From JANQIO01 sp965229625 (lineage in GTDB: Bacteria > Pseudomonadota > Gammaproteobacteria > Pseudomonadales > Halieaceae), in contig CBDDJJ010000002.1 of assembly GCA_965229625.1 (NCBI GenBank), positions 1,789,534-1,853,533 of the forward strand: a stretch of DNA of 64,000 nt, read 5' to 3'. Shown piece by piece: positions 17,462-26,129 of this stretch. The stretch's first letter is position 1, and each line of letters opens with the position of its first letter. The notes under the pieces were generated by a model. It was given only the letters and a program-made list of their open reading frames with translations. It made no database searches and was not told where the DNA came from. Made by a program: the position numbers and the translations under genes.

Positions 17462-17534
17462 CTCAGTCGGGCGCAGCGGGTTTAATACGCGCCTCTCGCG
17501 CCCGGCACCCTCTCTCGCCGGCCACGCAGACCTC

Positions 17535-17610
17535 GCCCGGGTAGCTCAGTTGGTAGAGCAGTGGATTGAAAATCCTCGTGTCGGTGGTTCGATTCCGCCC
17601 CCGGGCACCA
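17535..17610 (+). tRNA. tRNA-Phe (anticodon GAA)
   Basis: 76 nt with a complete cloverleaf: acceptor arms GCCCGGG/CCCGGGC, D-loop GCTCAGTTGGTAGAGC, anticodon GAA at 17568-17570 (position 34 of the tRNA), T-loop GGTTCGATTCC, and an encoded 3' CCA. It lies 74 bp after yggX. Confidence 0.98.
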
Positions 17611-17629
17611 TTCCTATACAGCAACCCGA

Positions 17630-17779
17630 TCAGCACATTGTCACGCCGGTAGCTGTCGGTGGACTTGTCGCCCGCAGCTTGCCGCCCGCGATCGTTTCTC
17701 CGCCGAAGGGCGTCGCAATTCCCACCGACAATCCGCGGGTGTTAAACAGATCTCCCGCGTATTGCGCTTTTTCAGTCAT
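17630..17779 (-). pseudogene. Short orphan reading frame beside tRNA-Phe, possibly a gene remnant
   Basis: A 49-codon frame with an AAGGA ribosome-binding-like site about ten bases before the ATG at 17779. It reads MTEKAQYAGDLFNTRGLSVG and then a Gly-rich stretch with FGGETIAGGK. About halfway, a different minus-strand frame becomes the more protein-like one (DSYRRDNVLIGLLYRNG), suggesting a frameshift in a decayed gene that ran toward the tRNA. I do not recognise the family. It could be a small real gene, a remnant, or chance. The rest of the 17611-17863 gap shows nothing else I can support. Confidence 0.3.
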
Positions 17780-17863
17780 TTCATTTCATCCTTTTCGCGA
17801 GCTAAGGATCTCGGGCAAGAACATGGCTTGCCACTGCAAGTGCTTGATATCCAGATGTCAGGC

Positions 17864-19414
17864 TCAGCCGCGCGCGAGTGACGGCGCCGGCTGAGCGAGG
17901 TTCGGTTTGGGTAGAGAGCTGAGAGTGAGCGCCACGAGCAGCACAAGGACCAGCCACATCACCCCATAGACCAGCAACGCCACTGGCTGGTAGCCCCCAT
18001 AGCCAGCAGCGATGTCACTCCACGCAGTCCGCACAAGCATTGCCAGCAACAGCCCAGGTATCAGCCAGCGTATGCACACGTCCCAGAGTGGACCCGGGTC
18101 TGTGTCACCGATTAACCGCATATGTCGCCGCAAGGTACTGGCACCTAGAACCCAACCGGCAAGCACGCATTCCAGCAAGCCACCGGCAACCAGCCCGTAC
18201 TGGGTAGCGAAGTGATCAACAATATCGAGAATCAGCAGACCCGCACGGGTGGTGAAAAGAAGACTGCCTGCTGCTCCCAACAGACACACGGTGGTCACCG
18301 TTTGGCTTCGGGAGATACCAAACTTGTCTCCCAAGGCGCAGCTGAACGCCTCGATCAGTGAGATGCCCGAAGAGATTCCCGCCAGCAGCAAAATAAGAAA
18401 GAAAAGTGCGCCAAACCAAGCCCCACCCACAGGCAACTGCTGAATGGCCTCCGGAAACACAACAAACGCCAACTGGGGCCCGCTCTTGATGACACTGCCG
18501 ATGTCGGTACCGGACCGCGCCGCCATGAAGCCCACGATGCCAAACACGGCCAGACCAGCAATGAACGAATACAAGCTATTGATCAAGCCAGTACAAACGG
18601 CGCTGCTCGCCAGTCTTGCTCGTCTCGGAAGGTAGCTTGCGTAGGTGATCATAATGCCGAAGCCCAGAGATAGCGTGAAAAACATCTGACCGAACGCGGC
18701 GGCCCACACTCGCCATGCGGCTGGGTTTTCAAGGACGTTGATACTGTTCCAGTCAGCCTGCAGGTAATGCTCACGAACGGCTGCCCAGGCCCCATCAAGG
18801 CTGAGTGTCCAACCAGTCAGTAGCAGTGTCAGCAGCAAAAGCAGAGGCATTACCAGCAAGCAGACCCGCTCGACGCCGCGACTGAGACCCTGCCGGCAGA
18901 TTGCCCAACATACCGCCCAGGCAGCCAGTGTTGTCGCCAGGATTGGCCAACGAATGCCGCCGGGGCGCAGCGGATCGTCGGCCAGTTGCAAGAACTCGGC
19001 AAAGAAGAAACTCTGAGTGTCCGCGCTCCAGGCGAGGTCGATGCTGAACAGCAGATAATTGATACACCAGCCTATGACGGCGGCGTAGTAGACTAGGACC
19101 CCAAACAACGCGATGCTGGGCAGCCACCAGCCGACCCATTCCCATCCCCTTCCGATGCCGGCGAAGACCTGCGGAGCGGAGGCGCGGAAGCGATGACCCA
19201 GAGCATATTCCAGTATCAGCAGAGGAATACCAATGACGATCAGGGCGACAAAGTACGGTACCAGGAAGGCACCACCGCCATGTTCAAACACCATATAGCT
19301 GAAACGCCAGATGTTACCGAGGCCAATTGCAGAACCAACAGCTGCGAGCAGAAAACCAAGCTGGCCACTCCAGACTCCACGGTGTTCGGAAAATCGGGAT
19401 GCCGTTGCGCTCAT
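17864..19414 (-). CDS. Sodium-dependent transporter, NSS/SNF family
   Basis: 516 residues with about 12 hydrophobic segments. The N-terminal WSGQLGFLLAAVGSAIGLGNIWRFSY is the first-helix signature of the neurotransmitter:sodium symporter (LeuT-like) family, including the unwound GLGNIWRF. LeuT-fold carriers import amino acids or related solutes with Na+; the substrate here cannot be read from sequence. It is preceded, with a four-base overlap, by a small secreted-protein gene and lies opposite a CadC-like regulator, so the three may form one response unit. Confidence 0.92.
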   Translation of the reverse strand: MSATASRFSEHRGVWSGQLGFLLAAVGSAIGLGNIWRFSYMVFEHGGGAFLVPYFVALIVIGIPLLILEYALGHRFRASAPQVFAGIGRGWEWVGWWLPSIALFGVLVYYAAVIGWCINYLLFSIDLAWSADTQSFFFAEFLQLADDPLRPGGIRWPILATTLAAWAVCWAICRQGLSRGVERVCLLVMPLLLLLTLLLTGWTLSLDGAWAAVREHYLQADWNSINVLENPAAWRVWAAAFGQMFFTLSLGFGIMITYASYLPRRARLASSAVCTGLINSLYSFIAGLAVFGIVGFMAARSGTDIGSVIKSGPQLAFVVFPEAIQQLPVGGAWFGALFFLILLLAGISSGISLIEAFSCALGDKFGISRSQTVTTVCLLGAAGSLLFTTRAGLLILDIVDHFATQYGLVAGGLLECVLAGWVLGASTLRRHMRLIGDTDPGPLWDVCIRWLIPGLLLAMLVRTAWSDIAAGYGGYQPVALLVYGVMWLVLVLLVALTLSSLPKPNLAQPAPSLARG

Positions 19415-19809
19415 TTCTCTGGCCCTCCCTGAAGGGGCCGTGGCTCCCAGCTGATCTCGCCGCCCTCAAAACGCGTGTAGCGGTACTCGACCAGGGTCCC
19501 TCGCCGCATATCTTCCGGGCAGCTATGGCCGGGTACAGAGAAGCGCACGCGCTGGGTACGGCCTGACCTGCCAAGCAGGCAAGGTGCGCTCCCTGACGAG
19601 CGCGGCTGACTCAAGGAGACATGCATTAGTCGGCTGCCGTCTTCGGTGACGATGCGTGTTACGCGGCCGCTTAACAGGCATTGTTCGACCAGAGAGTCGG
19701 CTTGTGAGCCGGGCGTAAAGCCCAGCAAGCCGGAAAAGCTGAGCAATGCGAGCCCGATGCTGCCCCAGCGGGTAGAGCGAGGCCGCGATGGTGTATTCCA
19801 CGTGTTCAT
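19411..19809 (-). CDS. Small secreted protein of unknown function
   Basis: 132 residues from ATG 19809, with GGAGG seven bases upstream. A Sec signal peptide (hydrophobic about 17-32, ending GSQADS) precedes a roughly 95-residue Arg/Ser-rich domain with three cysteines (EQCLL, APCLL, HSCPE). I do not recognise a family. Its stop overlaps the transporter start (ATGA), so the two are translated together; a periplasmic accessory role for the transporter is possible but is inference. A longer in-frame start at 19941 lies in the A-tract promoter region and was rejected. Confidence 0.75.
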   Translation of the reverse strand: MNTWNTPSRPRSTRWGSIGLALLSFSGLLGFTPGSQADSLVEQCLLSGRVTRIVTEDGSRLMHVSLSQPRSSGSAPCLLGRSGRTQRVRFSVPGHSCPEDMRRGTLVEYRYTRFEGGEISWEPRPLQGGPEK

Positions 19810-19894
19810 GGTAAACCTCCGTAGTGAATTCAATCCCGTCTGTATCAGGAGAGGGGTGAGCGGGAGACTGCACTTCGTGCGCCCCAAGTACCTG

Positions 19895-19924
19895 AAAAAA
19901 CACATGAAAAAATCCGAAAAAAAA
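19895..19924. promoter_or_regulatory. Phased A-tracts in a divergent promoter region
   Basis: Three A-tracts on the plus strand (19895-19900, 19907-19912, 19917-19924) have centres 11-12 bp apart, close to one helical turn, which predicts intrinsic DNA curvature. They lie 49-78 bp before the TTG of the CadC-like regulator, in the 163-bp gap with the divergent secreted-protein gene. Confidence 0.5.
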
Positions 19925-19972
19925 GCGAAATCGAGGCGCAAGGCCCAGTGAAGAGCGCCGATAGAGGTAGGC

Positions 19973-21844
19973 TTGAACGCAGCGGCCGATAATGTAGCGG
20001 CGCAAGAGCTGCTGAAACTTGGGGATTGGAATATCCATCCGGCAGAGGGTCAGATCACCCGAGGCACGGAGACTCAGCACCTGAGACCCAAGGCAATGGC
20101 CGTGCTGTGCGTACTTGTCAGGGCACGCGGGGCGCTTGTGACGCGGGATGAACTACTGGAGGAGGTTTGGGGACCTAGAGCTGTCAGCGACGAGCCACTG
20201 ACAGCAACAATAGGCGAACTGCGCCGCATTCTCGGAGACCGGCGTGATAACCGGCGACATATCGAAACCGTGCCCAAGCGCGGTTATCGAATTCATGCAG
20301 ACCTCATCGGTCCCGCGGGAATTGGAACGGACCCTCTTGAGGGTAATCGAGCCACCACAGTTCATAACTGGCAAGTGGCGTTGCTAGTGGTGGCACTCAT
20401 AATCGGCACCGCTATCTCTATTTTTTATCTCCGCAGCCAAACAAAAGACGCCCTCGCTGCTAAGACCGCAATAGCTGTACTTCCATTCACAGTGGCAGAT
20501 GCCAACGCTGACGGCGCCGTGGTCGGCGAGGCGCTTTCACAGGAAATCCTTACTACCTTAACGAGGTTTCCGGACCTGCATGTCGCTGCACGGCAATCGA
20601 CCCTCGCCGCAGCGAGCTATCGTGCGGATTTCGATCGACTTCGCGAGACGCTCGCCGTAGACGTAGCTCTTGATGGACAGCTGAAGATCGAAGGGCAGCG
20701 CATCAAGATACATGTTCAGCTGGTCGACCTCGGTGCCGGGTATAACGTGTGGGCTGAGCGTTACGAACGCGAGCTGGACCAGGGGCTTGCGCTACAGGCA
20801 GAAGTGGCCATGGCGGTGGCGAACGCTCTCGGAGTGGCTGGAACGGACAAGAAAATAGCCACCGACAGTGTATTGGAGAGCCGCAGTTACCTGGACTATC
20901 TGCGCGGCAGGTACCTCTTCGAGAACGGCCGCAGCGAGGTAGAGTTGCGGCAGGCAGAATCACTGCTAAGCGGTATCGCAGAAAAGCCAGGTTCACCTGC
21001 GGAAGTCCTCACAGCGCTGGCCGGTGTTCACGTAAAGCTCGCCGACCTTGGTTATGCCTCGGACCTGTCGGCCAGCTACGAAGACGCGAAGCGGCTGAGT
21101 CGCCGAGCTCTTGAACTTTCCCCAAGTAACGTTGAAGCTGAACTGCTATTGGGTTGGATATCGATGTACGGGGATTGGGATTGGCAACAGTCCAGTATCC
21201 ACCTGGCACATGCACTTGATCTTGCACCGGGTGACCGCCCTGTACTGTCAGCGAATGCCGCATTGAACTATCACAGAGGCTCCCTTGAGCGGGCTATCAG
21301 GCTCGCACAGCTAGCCGTGGATCGGGACCCACTGAGTTCCTCAGCACACTACAATCTCGCCTATTTCTTGTTCGGTGCAGGACTGAACGAGCGCGCTGCC
21401 GAAACCCTGCGAAGAGTGAGATCCCTCGAGCCAGACTTTCCCGGTGGTGGGCTGCTTGAGGTGCAGTTAGATCTACACGCGGGCGCCATCGATTCGGCAT
21501 CGCGAAGGCTGGAAATCCACCCGATTCTGGCACTGGTCGCAAACGCATTGATCGCCATTGCCAAAGACGACACAACAGTCGCTCGCTCGATGCTGGCGGA
21601 ACTCACTGCCAACTATAGCGACGTCGCTGCCTACCAGATAGCTACCGTACACGCATCCCTGCGAGATCTGGATGCCGCCTTCCAATGGCTACAAGTAGCC
21701 CTGACCTTGCGTGACCCTGGGCTCGCTGAACTGCGAGTGGATCCGCTAATGGCAAACCTGCGCCAGGATGAGCGGTATCGGGCATTGCTGTCGGAAATTG
21801 GCTTGGCTGAAAACTACGAGGGCGCAGGACCCAAGGTGCTGTAG
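19973..21844 (+). CDS. CadC/ToxR-type membrane transcription regulator with TPR sensor domain
   Basis: 623 residues from TTG 19973 with AGAGG nearby upstream. An OmpR/PhoB-type winged helix spans about 15-112 (LRPKAMAVLCVLVRARG, TVPKRGYRI), then one membrane helix at about 133-153, then a periplasmic FlgO/TolB-N-like part (AVLPFTV; GEALSQEILTTLTRF; YNVWAERYER) and TPR-like helices at about 300-610. No receiver domain is present, so it should act as a one-component sensor. It is divergent from the secreted protein/NSS transporter pair, its likely targets. Confidence 0.88.
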   Translation: MNAAADNVAAQELLKLGDWNIHPAEGQITRGTETQHLRPKAMAVLCVLVRARGALVTRDELLEEVWGPRAVSDEPLTATIGELRRILGDRRDNRRHIETVPKRGYRIHADLIGPAGIGTDPLEGNRATTVHNWQVALLVVALIIGTAISIFYLRSQTKDALAAKTAIAVLPFTVADANADGAVVGEALSQEILTTLTRFPDLHVAARQSTLAAASYRADFDRLRETLAVDVALDGQLKIEGQRIKIHVQLVDLGAGYNVWAERYERELDQGLALQAEVAMAVANALGVAGTDKKIATDSVLESRSYLDYLRGRYLFENGRSEVELRQAESLLSGIAEKPGSPAEVLTALAGVHVKLADLGYASDLSASYEDAKRLSRRALELSPSNVEAELLLGWISMYGDWDWQQSSIHLAHALDLAPGDRPVLSANAALNYHRGSLERAIRLAQLAVDRDPLSSSAHYNLAYFLFGAGLNERAAETLRRVRSLEPDFPGGGLLEVQLDLHAGAIDSASRRLEIHPILALVANALIAIAKDDTTVARSMLAELTANYSDVAAYQIATVHASLRDLDAAFQWLQVALTLRDPGLAELRVDPLMANLRQDERYRALLSEIGLAENYEGAGPKVL

Positions 21845-21885
21845 CGGCAGTTTGCTACGCGAGCAGCGGGCCCGGCCCACCTTGC

Positions 21886-23697
21886 CTACCACCCGCATTG
21901 CCGGCCCTGGTTTTGTTCGTCCAGCCAGGTCTTGAGCGGGGCGAAGTAGTCCAACACCGCTGAGGCATCCAGCTCGCGCTGGCCTGTCATGACTTCCATG
22001 GCGTCCTGCCAGGGCTGGCTGGCGCCCATGGCCATCATCTGTTGTAGCCGTTCGCCGGCTTCGGGCTGGTTGAAGATCGTGCAGCGGGTCAACGGGCCGT
22101 CGTAGCCGATGGCATCGCACAGCGCCTTGTGGAACTGGAACTGCTGGAGGTGCGCCAGGAAGTAGCGTGCATAGGGCGTACCGGCGGGTACGTGGTACTT
22201 GGCACCGGGATCAAAATCCGCCTCCGAGCGTGCCACCGGTGCCGACACGCCCTGGTACTGTTCGCGCAGCTTCCACCAGCCGGCGTTGTAGTCCGCCTCC
22301 GTCAGCTCACCGCTGAACACCTGCCAACGCCACTTGTCGACCACCAGCGCGAAGGGCAGGAAGGCGATCTTTTGCAGCCCCAGTTTCAGCTGGTAAGCCA
22401 GGTCTTCCTCGGCCGGGGGCTCTTCTTCCAGCAGGCCGAGCTGAGCCAGGTAAGCCGGGGTGATGGACAGCGAGATAGTATCGCCCAGGGCCTCATGGAA
22501 ACCGTCGTTGGCGCTGGTCTGGAACAGCTGCGGCTGATGGGCGTAGGCCAGCTGGTAGTAGTTGTGGCCGAGCTCGTGGTGAATGGTGGCGAAATCCTCG
22601 GCGTTGCGCTTGGTGCACATCTTGATGCGCACGTCACCGTTGCCGTCGATATCCCAGGCACTGGCGTGACACACGACCTGGCGATCCCGGGGCCGGGTGA
22701 ACTGGGAACGCTCCCAGAAACTGTCCGGCAGCGATTCCAGGCCCAGGGACACAAAGAACGCCTCACCGGTTCTGAACATGGATTCGACATCGGGGAAGTT
22801 CTCCTCGATCAGCTCGTTCATGTCGTAGCTGGACTCCAGCTCTTCCGGGGCGACGAGGTCGTAGACGTTGCTCCAGGTCTGGGCCCACATGTTCCCCAGC
22901 AGGTGCGCGGGAATCATGCCGTCGCTGCCTACCACATCTTCTCCGTATTCTTCGGTAAGACTGGCGCGCACGTGGCACTGCAGCGCGGTGTAGAGCGGCC
23001 TGACCAGTTCCCACTGGCGCTCCACATCGGCGGAAAACTCAGCGGCGCTCATATCGTAGTTGGAGCGCCACAGGTCGCTGAGATCGTCAAAGCCCAGATC
23101 GCGAGCGCCCTGGTTGAGGAGCTCCACCTGCCTGTTATAGAGCGGGCGCATCGGCGGCGATACCGTGCGCCAGCCGGTCCAGGCATCTTTCAGCTCTTCC
23201 GGGTCTCGGCTGTAGGCCATGACGTCACTCAGGTCACCCAGGGTCTGGCACGCGTCACCTTTGCAATAGGTGCCCGTGCCGTAGATGGAGCGCAGCTCCT
23301 GGTCCAGTTGCGAGGCCTCACCAGCCAGCGCCTCATCGTTGGGCGGGGGCAGGTCGGACACCAGGCGCAGGCGCTGGAACTTGCGCGCAAGCTCCGGGTC
23401 GAGTTCCAGCTCGCTGAAGCGGGTCGACTTGCTCGCGGCGTCGACAGTCGCCAGGGTATATTCCTTGTCAGCCTCACCGGCCAGCAGCTTGGTGTCCACG
23501 GTAATGTGGGTCTGCGCCAGCCAGCCGGTGCGGGCTTGAACTTCCCCCAGTTCCCTGCGCTCTGCCTCCACCGCGTCCATGAAGGCCCTGGCCTCGGCGA
23601 CCGTCGGCGGCCCCTGGTGCGCATCCGCGGGTACGGGTCGCTCCGACGGCGAGCAGGCCGTGAGCAGGGCAGCAGTGATAATCAGTCTATGCTTCAT
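21886..23697 (-). CDS. Peptidyl-dipeptidase of the M2 (ACE-like) family, lipoprotein
   Basis: 603 residues from ATG 23697. The lipobox LTAC (Cys15) suggests membrane anchoring. The zinc site is HELGH at 374-378, with the third ligand E402 in FHEALGDT, 24 residues after the second His, the arrangement of angiotensin-converting-enzyme homologues. These enzymes remove C-terminal dipeptides from peptides, usually in a chloride-dependent way. A longer in-frame start (23832) was rejected because it precedes the signal peptide with non-family sequence. Its start overlaps the end of the upstream membrane-protein gene by 11 bases. Confidence 0.94.
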   Translation of the reverse strand: MKHRLIITAALLTACSPSERPVPADAHQGPPTVAEARAFMDAVEAERRELGEVQARTGWLAQTHITVDTKLLAGEADKEYTLATVDAASKSTRFSELELDPELARKFQRLRLVSDLPPPNDEALAGEASQLDQELRSIYGTGTYCKGDACQTLGDLSDVMAYSRDPEELKDAWTGWRTVSPPMRPLYNRQVELLNQGARDLGFDDLSDLWRSNYDMSAAEFSADVERQWELVRPLYTALQCHVRASLTEEYGEDVVGSDGMIPAHLLGNMWAQTWSNVYDLVAPEELESSYDMNELIEENFPDVESMFRTGEAFFVSLGLESLPDSFWERSQFTRPRDRQVVCHASAWDIDGNGDVRIKMCTKRNAEDFATIHHELGHNYYQLAYAHQPQLFQTSANDGFHEALGDTISLSITPAYLAQLGLLEEEPPAEEDLAYQLKLGLQKIAFLPFALVVDKWRWQVFSGELTEADYNAGWWKLREQYQGVSAPVARSEADFDPGAKYHVPAGTPYARYFLAHLQQFQFHKALCDAIGYDGPLTRCTIFNQPEAGERLQQMMAMGASQPWQDAMEVMTGQRELDASAVLDYFAPLKTWLDEQNQGRQCGW

Positions 23698-24169
23698 GGG
23701 ATGCCTCCGTGCCGGCCGGAACACCGGTGGTCCGGCCGCGCAGGCGCAACCGATAGAACAGGTAGCCGCCGCAGGCGCCGGCCAGGCCCTGGGACAGCAG
23801 GCCCACCAGACCGCGTGTCGCGGCAATACCACTCAGCCCCAGCACCGCCTTGATGAGCAGATGAATGGCCACGATGGCCACCGCCCCCGCCGCGACGTAC
23901 AGCCACAAGCGTTGCGCTGGCAGCCACTTCCCGAGGCCGGCGGCAATCGGTAAACCCAACAGGAAGCCCACGGCAATCAGCGGCAGGTAGCTGACCGACA
24001 GGCCCAGCAGGTCGTGACCGGTGGCCTGCAGGCGAATCCCCAGACTCACTTCCGGGCCGAGCGCTGCCACATTGCCGAGAATGATCTGGGTGGTCAGGGT
24101 ACTGCCGACAACAAAGGCCAGCAGTGCCGCGATCAGCCAGCATCCAATCCAGTGAAGTGCTGATTTCAA
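23687..24169 (-). CDS. Multi-pass membrane protein of unknown function
   Basis: About 160 residues with four hydrophobic segments (about 8-26, 55-75, 88-108 and 118-140). The open frame extends to ATG 24280, but that would run into the divergent sugar-dehydrogenase start; TTG 24169 has GAGGAA about six bases upstream and begins right before the first membrane helix, so it is preferred. I do not recognise the family. It ends inside the start of the M2 peptidase gene, implying coupled expression. Confidence 0.7.
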   Translation of the reverse strand: MKSALHWIGCWLIAALLAFVVGSTLTTQIILGNVAALGPEVSLGIRLQATGHDLLGLSVSYLPLIAVGFLLGLPIAAGLGKWLPAQRLWLYVAAGAVAIVAIHLLIKAVLGLSGIAATRGLVGLLSQGLAGACGGYLFYRLRLRGRTTGVPAGTEASHEA

Positions 24170-24272
24170 AGGGCTTTCCTCAACACGCTCTTCCTCATTG
24201 TGCTCTGGCTCATTATTAGTATGCGAGCGATGAATGTGTGACAGTATAGTGATCGCAAGACTACCACGGAAA

Positions 24273-25379
24273 ATGACCATGACGCTGTCACGCGCGACGC
24301 GCCTGGGCGCACTCTGCGCCGCACTGGCACTGCCGGTGCAGGCCGCAGACTACCAACTGGAAACCGTCGCAGAAGGGTTCGAGTATCCCTGGTCCATCGC
24401 GTTCCTGCCGGAGGGTGACATGCTGGTCACACAGCGCGGCGGCGAGTTATTGCGGGTCAGCGCGAACGGCGAGGAGCGGCAATTGCTGAAGGGCGTACCC
24501 GACAGCTATTTCGCCGGTCAGGGCGGCCTGTTTGACGTAGTATTGCACCCCGGGTTTGCCGCCAATCGGCTTGTTTACCTGTCCCTGGCCCACGGCACAC
24601 CGGAGGCCAATGCGACTCGCATTGTGCGCGGAACGCTGGCCGATGATGGCCTGGGAAACCTGGAAGTCATCCTCACGGTGGAGCCCACCAAGGACAACCC
24701 ACAACACTACGGTGGACGCTTCACCTTCCTGCCCGACGGCACCCTGCTACTGACCACCGGCGAAGGCTTCGACTACCGCGAGAAAGCGCAGGATCTCGAC
24801 GTACAGTTTGGCAAGACCCTGCGCGTCAACGATGACGGCAGCGTCCCGGCTGACAACCCCTTCGCTGACGGCGAAGGGCCGAGAACCAGGGTCTGGACCT
24901 ATGGCCATCGCAACCCACAGGGCATTGTGGTCGATGAGGACAGCGGGGATGTCTACCTGCACGAACACGGCCCCCGCGGCGGCGATGAGCTCAACCGGTT
25001 GGCGCCCGGCAACAACTATGGCTGGCCGGCGATTACCTACGGCCTGGACTACAGTGGTGCCTATGTCTCGCCCTTCACCGAGCATCCCGGCATGGAGCAG
25101 CCCTTGCACTACTGGGTCCCCAGCATCGCGCCGGCCGGCATGACCTGGTATGGCGGCGATGCCTTCCCCGAGTGGCGGGGCGATCTCTTTGTTACCGGCC
25201 TGGTGAGCCAGGACGTGCGGCGGCTGGACATGGAGGGCGGCAAGTTTGTCAGCGAGAGCATCGTTTTCGAGGAGATCGGCGAGCGCCTGCGCGACATTCG
25301 CACCGCGCCCGACGGCTCTCTGTACATTCTCACCGACAGCGAGAACGGCAAGATCGTTCGCGTCGCGCCGGCGCGCTAA
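24273..25379 (+). CDS. PQQ-dependent sugar dehydrogenase (YliI/Asd type)
   Basis: 368 residues from ATG 24273, GGAAA just upstream (a second ATG at 24279 is possible). A signal peptide (to about QAADYQ) precedes a six-bladed propeller of the soluble glucose-dehydrogenase type: EYPWSIAFLPEGDMLVTQRGG, HYGGRFTFLPDGTLLLTTGEG, HRNPQGIVVDEDSG and HEHGPRGGDELNRL. The family oxidises aldose sugars in the periplasm with bound PQQ. No PQQ-synthesis genes are in the window. Confidence 0.92.
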   Translation: MTMTLSRATRLGALCAALALPVQAADYQLETVAEGFEYPWSIAFLPEGDMLVTQRGGELLRVSANGEERQLLKGVPDSYFAGQGGLFDVVLHPGFAANRLVYLSLAHGTPEANATRIVRGTLADDGLGNLEVILTVEPTKDNPQHYGGRFTFLPDGTLLLTTGEGFDYREKAQDLDVQFGKTLRVNDDGSVPADNPFADGEGPRTRVWTYGHRNPQGIVVDEDSGDVYLHEHGPRGGDELNRLAPGNNYGWPAITYGLDYSGAYVSPFTEHPGMEQPLHYWVPSIAPAGMTWYGGDAFPEWRGDLFVTGLVSQDVRRLDMEGGKFVSESIVFEEIGERLRDIRTAPDGSLYILTDSENGKIVRVAPAR

Positions 25380-25408
25380 TCAGTTTGAAGCCAGAGGGTA
25401 GTCACGGG

Positions 25409-26107
25409 ATGGCATGGCTGGAATCGATGGACTCGCGCACGCTGGCCAGGCTCATCGGCCTGTTGTTCCTGCTGAGTATGCCGGTGGGGGGCTACTCGCT
25501 GGCATTGACCGAAGGGGTAGATATCTCCGCGGAGGGCCTGCTGGCGCTGGGCGGTGACTTCAGCCAGCTCGTCAGTACCTACCGCACTGTAGCCTCCCTC
25601 GATGCAGTGATAATGCTGCTGACCGCGCTCACTGCTTTTGGCCTGTTTCGCTTGCTGAATCCGCTGGGCCGCCGGCTCGCCTACACGATCGTCGTGTTGA
25701 AACTGGTGGACGTCGCCTGCAAGGGCATAACAGTGGCGCTGTCATTGCAGCTCGCGGGCCTGTTCGACGACGGCATCGCTGCCAACCTGCTGGCGGCCGC
25801 AAGCCGGGTGAAGGAGCAAAGCTGGAACGCATTCCATTTTGGCCTGGTCAGTTCGTCCCTGGGTTTCGCCATCATGTTCTTCCTGCTGTTCAGGGGCCGC
25901 TACATTCCGCGACCGCTGGCGGCTTACGGCGTGCTGGCGTCCCTGGGCGTGGTGGTGAGCATCCCGGCCATGGTGCTGATTGAAGGTGCCGGTGACATCG
26001 TTTACCCCGCCTACGTCATTGCCAACGGGGTGGCTTTTGTCTGCATAACCGCCTGGTTCCTGATTGCGGGCGTCAACACCGCCTGGTGGCAGGCGCAGCC
26101 CGCGTGA
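25409..26107 (+). CDS. DUF4386-family membrane protein
   Basis: 232 residues from ATG 25409. Six hydrophobic segments, opening with RTLARLIGLLFLLSMPVGGYS, match the pattern of DUF4386 proteins (about 230 residues, six membrane spans, unknown function). It lies 29 bp after the sugar dehydrogenase and 22 bp before the FAD-linked dehydrogenase on the same strand. The longer frame from 25172 runs inside the upstream gene and was not used. Confidence 0.8.
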   Translation: MAWLESMDSRTLARLIGLLFLLSMPVGGYSLALTEGVDISAEGLLALGGDFSQLVSTYRTVASLDAVIMLLTALTAFGLFRLLNPLGRRLAYTIVVLKLVDVACKGITVALSLQLAGLFDDGIAANLLAAASRVKEQSWNAFHFGLVSSSLGFAIMFFLLFRGRYIPRPLAAYGVLASLGVVVSIPAMVLIEGAGDIVYPAYVIANGVAFVCITAWFLIAGVNTAWWQAQPA

Positions 26108-26129
26108 TCACCCACCGGGAACTACCGCT

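Noticed and set aside
17550..17894. 114-residue plus-strand frame
   Set aside because: It starts inside the tRNA-Phe gene and has no ribosome-binding site or recognisable motif.
22129..23853. 574-residue plus-strand frame
   Set aside because: Antisense to the M2 peptidase with its HELGH site; no recognisable motifs in the plus frame.
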